From positions 40,752,001-40,816,000 of the forward strand of contig CP136895.1 of the NCBI GenBank assembly GCA_034359265.1: a stretch of DNA of 64,000 nucleotides, given 5' to 3'. A program made the translations under genes and the position numbers. The DNA is from Canna indica (taxonomy: Eukaryota > Streptophyta > Magnoliopsida > Zingiberales > Cannaceae). The first letter of the stretch is position 1. Every line of letters begins with the position of its first letter. The notes under the pieces are model-generated. The model saw only the letters and a program-made list of their open reading frames with translations. It was not told where the DNA came from and made no database searches. Positions 46,761 to 57,204 of the stretch are shown here, piece by piece.

Positions 46761-48340
46761 GCAGCTTGGCTCATTTAGAAATCAGAAGAAGGCCCCTAGC
46801 TCGAGAGTTAGCGTTCTTGGATGGGGGAGCAACCCTGACTGTGTTAGCATCGGGGACCCTAGTGGCGCACCTGCGAGTACAATCCACCTTGGTGGACATG
46901 TTGTGTGCCGCGCAGGAGGAGGACGCATTTTGTTCTCTGACAAGGGATCTGATCCACAGAGGTGACGCTGATGATGGATTCAGGGTTGACTCAGACGGTG
47001 TCCTAAGGTTTAGAGACTGGATCGTAGTGCCTGATATGGCGGAGGTTCGCCGACAGGTTTTGGAAATGGGTCACTGTTCCAATTATACGATCCACCCAGG
47101 AGCCACCAAAATGTACCGAGATTTAAGGCAGCATTACTGGTGGAAGGGCATGAACAGAGAGGTAGTAGAGTTTGTATCCAAATGTCTAGTCTGCAAGCAG
47201 GTGAAGGCTGAACATCTGAAGCCCGAGGGCTGCTGCAGAACCTCGAGGTCCCCGAGTGGAAGTGGGAGAAGATCACCATGGACCTAGTGAGCGAGTTGCC
47301 TAAGTCAAGAGGTGGTTTTGATTCCATTTGGGTGGTAGTGGATCGGTTAACCAAGACCGCACACTTCATTCCAGTAAGAACGACCTTCTCTGCGGAGCAG
47401 TATGCCTGACTATTTCTAGATAGGATTATGGCTTACCATGGTACCCCAGTGATGATCATATCAGATCGAGGTACCCAGTTCACGGCCCTGTTTTGGCAGT
47501 CTTTCCAAGAAGCCTTGGGCACTCAAGTGCATTTCAGCATGGCATTCCATCCGCAGACAGATGGACAGTCTGAGAGAACCATCCAAACCTTGGAAGATAT
47601 GCTGAGGGCCTGTGTTTTGGACCTAGCAGGCGGTTGGGAGAAACACCTGTCGTTGATTGAGTTCACCTTCAACAATAGCTATCATAGTAGCATTGGCATG
47701 GCTCCCTTCGAGGCATTATATGGGCGGCGGTGTAGATCCCCTATGGGCTGGTTTGATACCGAAGAGACTCTCATGGTAGGTCCCGACTTGGTCGAAGAGG
47801 CCGTGAGGAAGGTACAACTGATAAAAGAAAGGCTGTTGGCGGCTCAGCGTCGCCAGAAAATGTATGCCGATAAGAAAGCCAGAGAGTTGGAGTTCGCTGA
47901 GGGCGACTTGGTGTTCCTAATAGTTTCCCCCATGAAAGGGGTGATCCGATTTGGAAAGAAGGGAAAGTTGAGCCCTAGGTTCATTGGGCCTTTCACTATT
48001 CTCAAGCGAAGAGGCGCGGTGGCTTATGAGCTGGTTTTACCTCCTAGTCTGAGCAGAGTTCACCCAGTTTTCCATGTGTCAATGCTCCGGAGATATGTGA
48101 GGGATGAGTCCCATGTAATAGAGCCGACTGCGATAGAGGTGGAGACGGCGGTCTCGTATGTGGAGAGGCCAGTGGAGATACTTGACCGACAGATCAGGAA
48201 GCTGAGGTCCAAGAAAATTCCCTTAGTAAAAGTTAGGTGGGAGCATCACACCAGGCAGGAAGCTACCTGGGAAGTAGAGCAAGACATGAGGGAACGTACC
48301 CTTCCCTGTTCAAAGAACTGGTAAGTCTGTATGAATCTAC
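46761..48340 (+). pseudogene. Gypsy B integrase with chromodomain
   Basis: Zinc-binding module ([30 protein letters not shown]), a frameshift at about 47228, then the catalytic core: [58 protein letters not shown] interrupts at 47407. After the core come MAPFEALYGRRCRSPMGWF, ELEFAEGDLVFLIV, VHPVFHVSMLRRYVRDESHV and the chromodomain-type end PLVKVRWEHHTRQEATWEVE with its Trp kept. A final frameshift spoils the last residues. Chromodomains can direct insertion to marked chromatin. Confidence 0.92.
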
Positions 48341-48360
48341 AAAATTCGTGGACGAATTTC

Positions 48361-48377
48361 CCTTAAGGGGGGAAGGT
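48361..48377 (+). promoter_or_regulatory. Polypurine tract of Gypsy B
   Basis: aaggggggaaggt just before the 3' LTR start TGTAAT. It is identical in type to that of Gypsy A. Confidence 0.88.
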
Positions 48378-50746
48378 TGTAATCCCAAGGGTTTCCTAAT
48401 ATAAAATTTTTTGTGGTGCAGCCCATCGAGTCGAGAGCTAGCCGGGTCGAGTCGTGTGATCGCCTCGAATAACAGGTTAAATTAATTTAAATCATAACTA
48501 AATGTTGGTGATTGAGTGGATGAGCATATTGGTTGACTCAAGTTTGGTTTGAGTTTTAGTTCGCAGATCGAGTCGGGACTCAATCCGGGATAGGTGGAGT
48601 CGGATGAGGAGGTAAGTAAGTGATCGGGGGTAAATGAGTCATTGGATGAGGGGAATAAAACCCCTCACCCAAGCTAGCCATGTGGCTCAATAGGAGAGCC
48701 GCACGCAGCCCAAGAGGAAGAGGGAGCGAGAGGGATCTTGTCAGTGCCGAGTTCACGTCGACGCTTGAGGAAATCAGAGCTCATCTTCATCGTGGTCACC
48801 TTGGGGTCCGATAAAGTTGAGTGGTTAGTGTGTTTCTGAAGGGAGGCGGGTGGCCGATCCTAGCAGTTTTGAAATCAAGGTTCTTTCGCGAGTTTCTTGC
48901 CGATCCACGCATTTCCTCGTGTTAGAACTTTAATCGATGTGTATACCTGTGATATTATGTTTTAAAACGTATTTATTTTGCATTTCGTGGGCTAGCTGAG
49001 TGGAGGAAAAAGGAGAAAGGTCATGCCGAAATTTTCCCCAATTTCCTCGCTCGTCTTGCAACTTGCGGATCGCTTTATGTTCATTATATTTTAGAATCTT
49101 GGATTGATGCTTGTGTTGTTGTTGCAAACATGTCCATCTTCCTTAGAGGGCTTGGCCGAGCAGGGTGTTACCCTGCTTGAGTCGGCCGAGCAATGGAAAG
49201 GGGTGGAAAATTTGGGACTGTTCGAATCTATACGCTGGGTTTCATGTTATGTCGTCTTGATTCCTACTTACATGCTCAGTGTTAGATTCAAATTTTATTA
49301 TGTGATTGTTGTTCATGTTAGAAATTGATAGGAACTTTAGATCTATATTCTCATGGTTATGGAAATGTTCTTGCTAATGAATACATGGATAGGATGGTTA
49401 TGGTACCTGAATCAAAGGAAATGTTTCATAAATTTTCAGATATTATGTTTAATTGTTGCTATGTATATTGCATGTTCCTTGTCAGTTTAGTTAATGGAAT
49501 TTAACATCTTTTAATCGACTTTCACATGACGATTGTTGCTCATGATTATTTTGGGCACGTGTCGTTGACAATGGTAAGCTGAGTACTTATCCATAGTCGG
49601 TAAGTTCTAACAATTTTATAGAGAATGGTTTCAATACCTAGTTGTGACATTTAACTTAGAGACAAGTATACTTACTTGGTTTTACACCTAGGCATGGTTA
49701 GCGCAAATCAATATCCTCATAGTGTGACCTGAAGGGAAGGGTTGGACATGGGCAACGCCCGAAAAGCAAAACACAGGAAAACTTGCACAACCTGGTTCTG
49801 GTTGTGGTTGAGATGGTCTACTGAGGAGTGATATTAGCCGAACGGCTAACACGCGACTCAGCGGTTTATAGGATCTTGATATTTCACCAGCCGGCCCGCT
49901 AGGTGTTAGACCCGAGTGGCGGAGGGTCTTGAGATTCCGTCAGTGAGCCACGCTAACGGTAGGCTCGAGTTGGGTGGGACTAGCTATCCCTAACCCGGAG
50001 GATTCATGAGGCTAGTGGCCATCCTATTTGACGGATCCGAATCATGAAAGTTCATATTTGAGGAGCTTTTATGGGCTGGTTTTGGGTAGGCCGACTGGCC
50101 TGGTTACGTAGAGGGAAGAACCAAAACTTCTATATATATTTTTAGGCTATTAGTGGCCGTGCTAGTGAAGTGGACAAGGGTCCGAGAGGCCAGTTCGTCC
50201 ATTCTTCTGTCTTGGCAAACTTATTAACTTCTGTGGTGTGATCTTATTTAAATTCCCTATTTGTGTCATATTTTATATATGTTATCTTGTCGAGGTTTTA
50301 AGTGGAGGTTACAAACAACCGCTCATTGAGTTCCTCGTGAACTCACGGTTTCATTATTGTTGTTTTGCAGAGCCCGACCAGTGAGGTACAGCTTGGTGGC
50401 ATGATGCAATTAGAGGGTGGACGTGGGTGCAGATCTCGTATCTGGCAGTTATTAGTCATAGTCGTATCTCAGTAGAGTCGTGTGTATGCACTGTGTTGTT
50501 TTGTAAAACATTGAGATGTTCTTTGAAAAACCTTTAGATGTTTATTTTAAAACTTGTGGTGTTTCGAACTTGGTGTGGTTAAACTATTTTCAAATAGCTA
50601 ATACAGTTTGGTACTATTGCTTTGTTTACGATTTCACTATCAGTCTGGTTGTGTTTTTATGAGTTGTTGGTCAATGCATAGTGTAGGCTTCGGGGTACCG
50701 ACACGTACCCTGGCCGGTCACACGTACCCTGAGTCGGGGCGTGACA
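48378..50746 (+). repeat. 3' LTR of Gypsy B
   Basis: 2369 bp, TGTAATCCCAAGGG...GGGGCGTGACA, colinear with 41030-43403 and of nearly the same length. A short frame near 49104 matches one at 41761 and is LTR sequence, not a gene. Confidence 0.93.
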
Positions 50747-50925
50747 TTCAAGAATCAATTAAAAATGATTTTTCTATATTTTTCTAGAAATAACTGAAAA
50801 TGCTAAATTCAATGGTATTTCTGTAATTTTCATTTATTTTTCAAAACGTGTTTAGTTTTCATTCAAACTATAATGACACCACATAATGGTCATGTTAGAG
50901 TGTATGTCAAGTTTGAGATGGAAAT
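50747..50925 (-). other. Second Sirevirus-like copy, right part
   Basis: Starts with the second target-duplication copy of Gypsy B and matches 35681-35860. It ends abruptly at about 50925, where the LTR-family sequence of the next element begins (tatcaataacctcgac). Confidence 0.7.
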
Positions 50926-51174
50926 TATCAATAACCTCGACAACATTCAAGCAACATCGCAACAACATAAACTTCACAGCAGCAAGAACAGTTGTAACTG
51001 ACTAACGACTCACAATTTCCAAAGTGAAAAGAACAGTTGTAACTTACTAACAACTGACTAACAACAACATAATCTCCATGGCACCAAGGGCAATTGCAAC
51101 TGACTAACAACTGAATAATCGCTGCAATACATTTTGCCAAATACAGCCAACACAGAATAAGCCAAACATCAACA
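50926..51174 (-). repeat. Truncated 3' LTR of the second Sirevirus-like element
   Basis: Ends ...aagccaaacatcaaca, as does 56568-57199. Preceded on the minus strand by the purine tract gccaaaagggagat. It matches only the last 150 bp or so of the 5' LTR plus an internal duplication of cagttgtaactgactaac-type text (about 50987-51120). Confidence 0.78.
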
Positions 51175-51458
51175 ATCTCCCTTTTGGCTTATTTGGCAAA
51201 ACACATACTGTCATCAGAAAGCCACACCACAAATCTGATAAAACCATAATTAGATATATTGTCAAGAGAATATCCAAAGTATATCCCAGTCACAACATTC
51301 AAGCAACCAGTCAAGCAAGACAAGTATGTCACCAGCTAGACATTAGTTGCAACAGAGTTAATAGACATCACACCCAGTAGTTGCAACTGATAAAAGTATC
51401 CATCAAACAGAATTTCTCCCCCTTTTTGGAAAGTAAGCCAAAGGAGGTAATGAATGTC

Positions 51459-53405
51459 TTAACCTGAAGAAGAAGAGTCTAAAAAACTAGTATAAGAAGT
51501 TGATAGATCACCAGCTGGAGCAGAAGATGAGATAAAGTGGTCCAAGACCCTTTTCTCTACAAAAATAACTTGCTTTAGTAAGGTTGACATAGTCTCTTTG
51601 ACATTAGAAATTTTCTCTAAAATACTCTGCTCATCAACAGTAGCAGTGGGCTGTCGTGAGAAACTTGGTGGAAGATGAACAGGAGTTGCAGCAGGATTAT
51701 CTACCCATAGTAACTTCTGGTGGACTTTGAGTAATGATCCCAAGGTCTTAATTGCATCTTCTTCAGAATTTTGAAAATCTTGCTTCTCCATAATACCATA
51801 TATAAGATTTGGAAAAATCAAGAACAATCGTGATTTTATGGTAAGCCGAGTACGAAGAGCTATAATCATTCCACTTTGTAATATCTCCATTAGACACCTC
51901 AGTTCCAACTCGGTTTTAAAAACTCAGTACTTGTTTCATCAACAACAGTATTAGAAGAGTCAAGACCGATATAAGTATTGATAAAGTTTGGGCTGAAGTC
52001 ATACCACTTCCTACGCACAAGGACTTCTTGTGCTCAGTAGTTGTCACTAATTTCAAACACTCAATCTTGTTTGCAGTTACAACTGGTGGTACTGCAGGAC
52101 AACTTGAGGTGCAGTTACAACTGAGGGACGAGTTATAGATTCATTTGTTACACCAATCTATTTGTTCACCGACTTGATGAAAGTGTTCATTCTGTGGATC
52201 ATCAATGTTTACAGAAAGATTGCAGTAGAACTCTACCAAATGCAGCTTGGAGAAAGGAGTAACATGCAGAAAAGAACTTGAAATATTTCTTTCCTCAAGA
52301 ATATCCATAATAGGCTTGCACTTCAGATTAAAATGTGTAACCTCTAACGGCCTTTGAGTTATAACTCCTTTCAATTGTAAAGCTTCTCATAGTGTAAAGA
52401 GGTCATCAGAGAGCAAACCTAAGTGCACTTTGCTTGTGGCAATTTTCTTTTCAGCTTTCTTTACTGACTGTGGAGGCTTCTTCTTGGAGGCAAAAATCTT
52501 TTCCTTCTCGGGTACTGTTGATTTTTTGTTTCCTTTGGGGCTTCAACAGTAGGTTTGTTCCTCTTTGTTCTCTCAACTCTGACACTCTCTCCGCGAGAGT
52601 TTCATTTTCTGAGTCACTGTCAATGTTGACACATGACTGATCTCTCTTCTTAGAACTTTTAGTTGGCTTCCTTTTAGCAGACTTGTTTTGTTCAAAAATG
52701 CCAGCAGATTTCTTTTTCTGTTTGGCAGCAACATCAGATTTTTTTAGCTTCAGTTTCTCCAGCAGTTGTAACTGGTGGAGTAGCAGGTTCAGCATCAGTC
52801 ACTAAAACAAGTACATGATCAACTTTTGGTACAAGGTCAACAGTTGTAATTGATTCTGGTACATGGTCAACAGTTGTAATTGGTGGGGTTTCAGCAGAGG
52901 GAATTTGGTGCAAGATCTCTTGTATCTGTCACAGGTGTAGGAACAGGAGATGTCTATTGTCCCTCATGAGCAGAACATTGGACTAGTGTTCACTTGAGTG
53001 GAATCATGAACAATGACAAGTAATGTAGCAATTTTAACTGAGTCACAATGAAAAAGAATGTCGGAATAGGGTATGATTGTCATACAAATCTCCCCCTCAA
53101 TATGAGAATTCGCCCCCTCAGGAATAGTAACCCTAGGTAGAGAATCAAGGATATTAAACTGCAAACCTCGACCCTTTCTTGGACGGTGATCTACAGGATG
53201 ACGACCAAGCTTGACTTGCATTTGGGTGATCACGAGAAGAATGATGAGAAGCTTCCTGATTTGACATCGGATTAGAAGGCGTCGCGGCCTTTTCTTCAAG
53301 ATTAGAAGACGACACGCCCTTGAGCGGAGCAGAAGTATCTTTCTTGTAAACCTTTCGCACAAACTATTTTCGCTGCGGATCCGAGGGAGATTTGGTCGGC
53401 TCCAT
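51459..53405 (-). pseudogene. Sirevirus envelope-like reading frame remnant
   Basis: Candidate start at 53405 (minus): MEPTKSPSDPQRK then a stop. Low-complexity Ser/Lys-rich sequence with basic stretches follows (KRKPTKSSKKRD near 52680). A conserved-looking block contains LHLVEFYCNLSVNIDD (about 52230-52280). The C-terminal part (51908-51459) has LMEILQSGMI, ARTRLTIKSR-type text and a coiled-coil-like segment EKISNVKETMSTLLKQV. The FY-NLSVNIDDP block and the position downstream of the polymerase slot match the extra frame of Sireviruses called envelope-like. Its function is not established. Several stops and frameshifts are present. The link to that family is from memory of motifs and is moderate. 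Confidence 0.6.
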
Positions 53406-53464
53406 TTGTAGAAAGAAGATGCAAAATAGATGTGAAGTATAGCGAAGAGAGCAGTTACAACTTC

Positions 53465-53625
53465 AAACCTTGAATGAAAGGGGTTACTGCTCTAAGTCTT
53501 GAAAGAGGGGATTAATGCTTTTTAGCCTTGAAAGAGAGGGTTACCTCTTCAAGCCTTGATTGTGGAGGTTACTTTTCAAGTCTTGAATAAGAGGGTTTAA
53601 TTGCTCTGATCCCTGAATGTGCAAG
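53465..53625. repeat. Degenerate ~35-bp tandem repeat
   Basis: Four to five copies of a motif around ccttgaaagagagggttac, spaced 30-40 bp. It lies upstream of the envelope-like frame, next to a T/C-rich tract (53670-53715). It may be a leader or promoter repeat of that frame. Confidence 0.7.
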
Positions 53626-53812
53626 ATTAGTGGAGAGAGGGAAAGCATTAATAACAAAAGGGGGTTACATCTTCTTCTTTAAATAAAAACCCTTTCTTCT
53701 TTTTCTTCTTTTTTTAATATACATATCACATAATACACAACCCCAGAGCAGATCTCAACTGCTCAGATCTCCCTCTATCTAAGGTCATCAACCTTGACAG
53801 TTTCAGACTTCA

Positions 53813-54370
53813 TTACAGTTTTTGTTTCTTGCTGTAAATACGGTAGCCCTTGCTATTTGTAGAATAATCCAAAAATATGGCTTTATCACTCTTGCTCCTG
53901 GCCATCTCCTGAATTGTTATGTTCTTCCCTTCGGCCACCCCATTTTGTTGAGGAGTCTTCGGAGCTGATAATTCATGTAGAATTACATTCTCATCACAGA
54001 ACTCAGAGAATGAAATATTCTCAAATTCTCTTCCGTGATTACTCCTTATTCTAATCACCTTCATAATAGGAAGTTCCTTTTCATTTTGTAGCCTCAATCA
54101 AAGAGTTTTGAAATTGCTAAAGGCACTTGACTTCTCTCTTAAAAACTATGTCCAGGTAAAATGAGAGTAATCATCAACACAAACAAGAACATATTTTTTA
54201 CCTCCAAGACTTTCAACTTGCACAAGACCAACCAGGTCCAGATGAAGAAGCACCAAAGGTCTTGATGTTGCAACCAGTTGTATGTCTTGTTTGTTTGCCT
54301 TATTGACATGGTTCACAAACAGCTTCAAGTTCTCCAAATAGTTTAGGAATTCCTCTAACTGCTCCGTCAC
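53813..54370 (-). pseudogene. Copia integrase core of the second Sirevirus-like element
   Basis: Minus strand: VLLHLDLVGLVQVESLGGKK and YVLVCVDDYSHFTWT (first Asp region), a frameshift at about 54140, IRSNHGREFEN (second Asp position reads Asn), and TPQQNGVAEGKNITIQEMAR (Glu at the E position, with Gly-Lys after it). It then jumps to AIFLDYSTNSKGYRIYSKKQ, which belongs to the later GYSxxSKGYRV block, so the intervening 100 or so residues are deleted. Confidence 0.85.
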
Positions 54371-54854
54371 TTACAAGATTCTTGAGATCTTTGTAATTAA
54401 TATGGCCTAGCCATCGATGCCACAGATTGATGTCAGATGAAACAGTTGAAAAACAAACAGATGAGTATGTTAATTTGTAGCAATTGTCCTTTGATCTGTT
54501 CCCTCCAAGGATGCAGTCACCATCTTTATCAAAGACCTTACAACTGCTCATTGTAAATTGTACATTCAAATTTTGATCACAAAGTTGGCTTATGCTTACA
54601 AGATTAGCCTTGAGTCCTTCAACCAGCAAGACATTTTCCAAATTTGGAATTCCTGGGACATTAAGAGTTCCAATTCCAACGACATTTCCATGTCCACCAA
54701 CTCGAAATGTAACAATTGCATCTTCATGTTTTTGAATATCCTTCAGATTGTATGGACTTCCTATCATGTGCTGAGAACACCCATTGTCGAAATACCAAGA
54801 ACCTAGAGAAAAAATAGTTTTTGACATACATGCAACATGATAGTTTAAGATCAA
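54300..54854 (-). pseudogene. Copia protease and integrase zinc module
   Basis: Open minus frame of 184 codons: SWYFDNGCSQHMIGSP holds the protease site (D-N-G in place of D-S-G). Further on are NLVSISQLCDQNLNVQF and LWHRWLGHINYKDLKNLVSD with a closing CEPC, giving the HHCC integrase module. The Asp to catalytic water position is kept, but the Ser-to-Asn change is unusual. Confidence 0.88.
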
Positions 54855-55500
54855 CCTTCCTTACCCAAATTTGATTAACTTTCTGCCTTGGGGATTTCAC
54901 ATGATCTTTTCTTCTCAGTTTGTTTGATAGTTTGAAGCAGTTTGCTATAATATGCCCTTTGCATTTGCAATAATAGCATATAGGCACCCACTAACTTCTT
55001 ATTGCAGTAGACTATTGTTGACTTGAAGAACCCCTCTGAATGTACCTCAGTTGAACAGACTGGGGTTTTAACTAGGATGGACCAGTGTATCCCAGTCCAT
55101 TGTGATTTGAAGTATATTTTCCTACACTCAAAATTTCATTAAGGGTACCACTAGAATTCATCATTCTAGCTTCCCTTTTTACCTTTTCAAGTTCTTCAAT
55201 CAACTTAGACTCTTTGTCTTCCTTTTCTGCAATCTGAGTTTGAAGATGTTGAATTCTCTGCTCAAAATTTCTCTTTTCTTCGGTCAATAACTTGTTTTGA
55301 TTACTGAGGGATTGTTCAACTTTGCAACTTCAACCCATTTATCAAACATGTCCTGGTAGGCTTCCTTAAGACTGTCAGCACATTGAACTCTACAGTGATC
55401 ATCTTCTGCATATGAGCATTCTGAAATTCTAATTGAGTCACCAATACTAGATGTGAAAGCTATAAAATTGCCGGACTATTTTTCAGATTCTTCTGAGACA
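54855..55500 (-). pseudogene. Gag C-terminus with CCHC knuckle
   Basis: Minus strand: a coiled-coil-type stretch KRNFEQRIQHLQTQIAEKED (about 55280-55220), GLGYTGPS, then the knuckle CYYCKCKGHIIANC near 54930-54980 and a basic tail. Frames change between these blocks. The order is as in Sirevirus gag. Confidence 0.8.
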
Positions 55501-56549
55501 TCTTCCTCTTCGTCATCACTTCATGTCACAGTAAAGGACTTCTTTAGCTTCATCTGAAGATTCGGATATTCGGATCTTACATGATAATATCCTTCACATT
55601 CAAAGCATTTAACACCTTTGTATTCTTGAATCAATTTTGGGTATTGACAAGTGATGACTGACTTCTTTTGTTTTCTTCCATAGTGAATTTTGATCTTGAA
55701 CTGTTAAAATCAGTCAATTGAAACTGTGATTGGAACTGCAGTTGCAACTAAGAATTTTGATTTTGCTTATTTTTTTATTTTCAGAAATCTTTTGAAATTC
55801 TTTGTTAGAAGGGTACACATTGCATCTATTTCATCATCTGAACACTCTTGAGACCTTAGTTCATCTTCAGTAGCATTGAAAGAAAGGTTTTTCTTTTTCT
55901 CTTATTGTGAGTATTTTTCTTATAGTTCTAACTCATACGTTTCAGGCTTTCTCATCAAAGTATCAAGAGTCATAACTGATGGATCATGTACCTCACTGAT
56001 AGCTATGATTTTGATGTCAAATTTTAAAGGCAGTGATCTCAGAACTTTTCTGACAACCTTTTCTTCTGAAAAGGATTCTCCTAGGTTGGTTGCATTGTAT
56101 ATAAGGTCCTCCACTCGTCCATAGAAGTCTTGAATACTCTCATCTTCTCCCATTTTCATATTCTCAAATCTTGTGTTCAGAATTTCTACTTTTGACTTTC
56201 AAAGCAATAGGGATCCTTCATGGTTTGTTTCCAGAATTCTCGAACCCTGCTTTGCTAGTGTACAAGCCGAGATCAGTTTGAACTGAGAAGGTTCAACTCC
56301 ACTGAAGATAGCATTAAGGGCTTTATTGTCATAGTTTGCCGCAATGATTTCAGCTTCAGTATACTTACTTTTAGGCTTATGCTCAATCCCATCTGTCATT
56401 GTGGGTGGTGTGTAGCCAATCTCAATAGTATCCCCCATCCAAAAATTTGATGAAGCTCTCATTCGAGTCTTCCAATAAGCATAGTTTGTTCCTATTAGGA
56501 AAGGTGGAACATTGACACTCCAAGGATCTGTGTTGGTAGATGTTAGCAC
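55501..56549 (-). pseudogene. Gag N-terminal and central domain
   Basis: Minus strand: WSVNVPPFLIGTNYAYWKTR, then NALNAIFSGV-type text, a frameshift at about 56200, then DESIQDFYGRVEDLIYNATN, VRKVLRSLPLKFDIKIIAIS and DTLMRKPETYELEL. These are standard Copia gag blocks. A CX2C-like remnant around 55590-55620 (CFECEGYYHV-type) is a further degenerate zinc knuckle. Confidence 0.85.
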
Positions 56550-56554
56550 AACCG

Positions 56555-56567
56555 CTCTGATACCAAT
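56555..56567 (-). promoter_or_regulatory. Primer binding site of the second Sirevirus-like element
   Basis: Minus strand: attggtatcagagcgg just inside the LTR end; an exact initiator-Met tRNA type. Confidence 0.88.
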
Positions 56568-57199
56568 TGACAGGATAGTCTCAACTCCTCATAGAACTGA
56601 CAACTCAGTTTCAGCGCATTGGAGTGGATAGGAGTGGATTCATAGGGGTGGATCACCAACTCAATCATTCTCTCACTTCTATTATAAACAAAGTAGACAA
56701 CCCATAAGACACGGCCATTACTCCATAAAGCTCAACCGCAAAGCTCAGCTATTACTCCACAAAAGAAACTCAAGGAAACTCCTAGCTCAATGATGACCAT
56801 TAACTCCACCAAATGAATGAGTAAGGCCATAAAGCAGTCCATGATGACCATTAACTCCACCAAATGAATGATCAAGGCCATAAAGCAGTCCATGATGACC
56901 ATAACTCCACTAAGCATCATAAATGACCAAGATCAAAAGTCATCATAAATAATCAAATCCAAAAGTCACCATAAATGATCAAGCTCATAAAGTTAATTTG
57001 TAGATAAATATATATATACAATATATATATCATCAGAATATATCATATATATATTATCAATAACCTCAGCTACATTCAAGCAATATCATAGCAACATAAA
57101 CTTCACAGCAACAAGAGCAGTTGTAACTGACTAACGACTAATAATTTCCAGAGCAACAAGAGCAGGTGTAACTTACTAACAATAAGCCAAACATCAACA
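56568..57199 (-). repeat. 5' LTR of the second Sirevirus-like element
   Basis: 632 bp; + strand TGACAGGATAGTC...CATCAACA (minus TGTTGATG...CCTGTCA). It includes about two of the 51-bp units (56786-56890) and an AT repeat near 57003-57055. Confidence 0.8.
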
Positions 57200-57204
57200 T
57201 GTTC

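Larger units (their letters stand above)
41030..50746 (+). mobile_element. Gypsy B: full-length Tekay/Del-like chromovirus, plus strand, inactive
   Basis: Target duplication ttcaa (41025-41029 and 50747-50751). LTRs 41030-43403 and 48378-50746, primer site, polypurine tract, and gag-PR-RT-RH-IN-chromodomain in order on the + strand. Same lineage as Gypsy A (same gag start, same LVKVRWEHH tail) but opposite orientation. Broken by about half a dozen stops and frameshifts. It is inserted in the non-coding region of a Sirevirus-like copy. Confidence 0.94.
50926..57199 (-). mobile_element. Second Sirevirus-like element with envelope-like frame, polymerase deleted, minus strand
   Basis: Minus strand order: 5' LTR (57199-56568), primer site, gag (56549-55500), zinc knuckle (54987), protease and integrase (54854-53813), a non-coding/minisatellite piece, an envelope-like reading frame (53405-51459), purine-rich boundary and a truncated 3' LTR (51174-50926). 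Reverse transcriptase and RNase H are absent: the integrase frame ends at KGYRIYSKKQKL. Position of the extra frame after the polymerase slot fits Sireviruses. Confidence 0.85.

Noticed and set aside
53465..53625. CRISPR-like spaced repeats
   Set aside because: Degenerate units with uneven spacing in a plant retroelement, not a CRISPR array.
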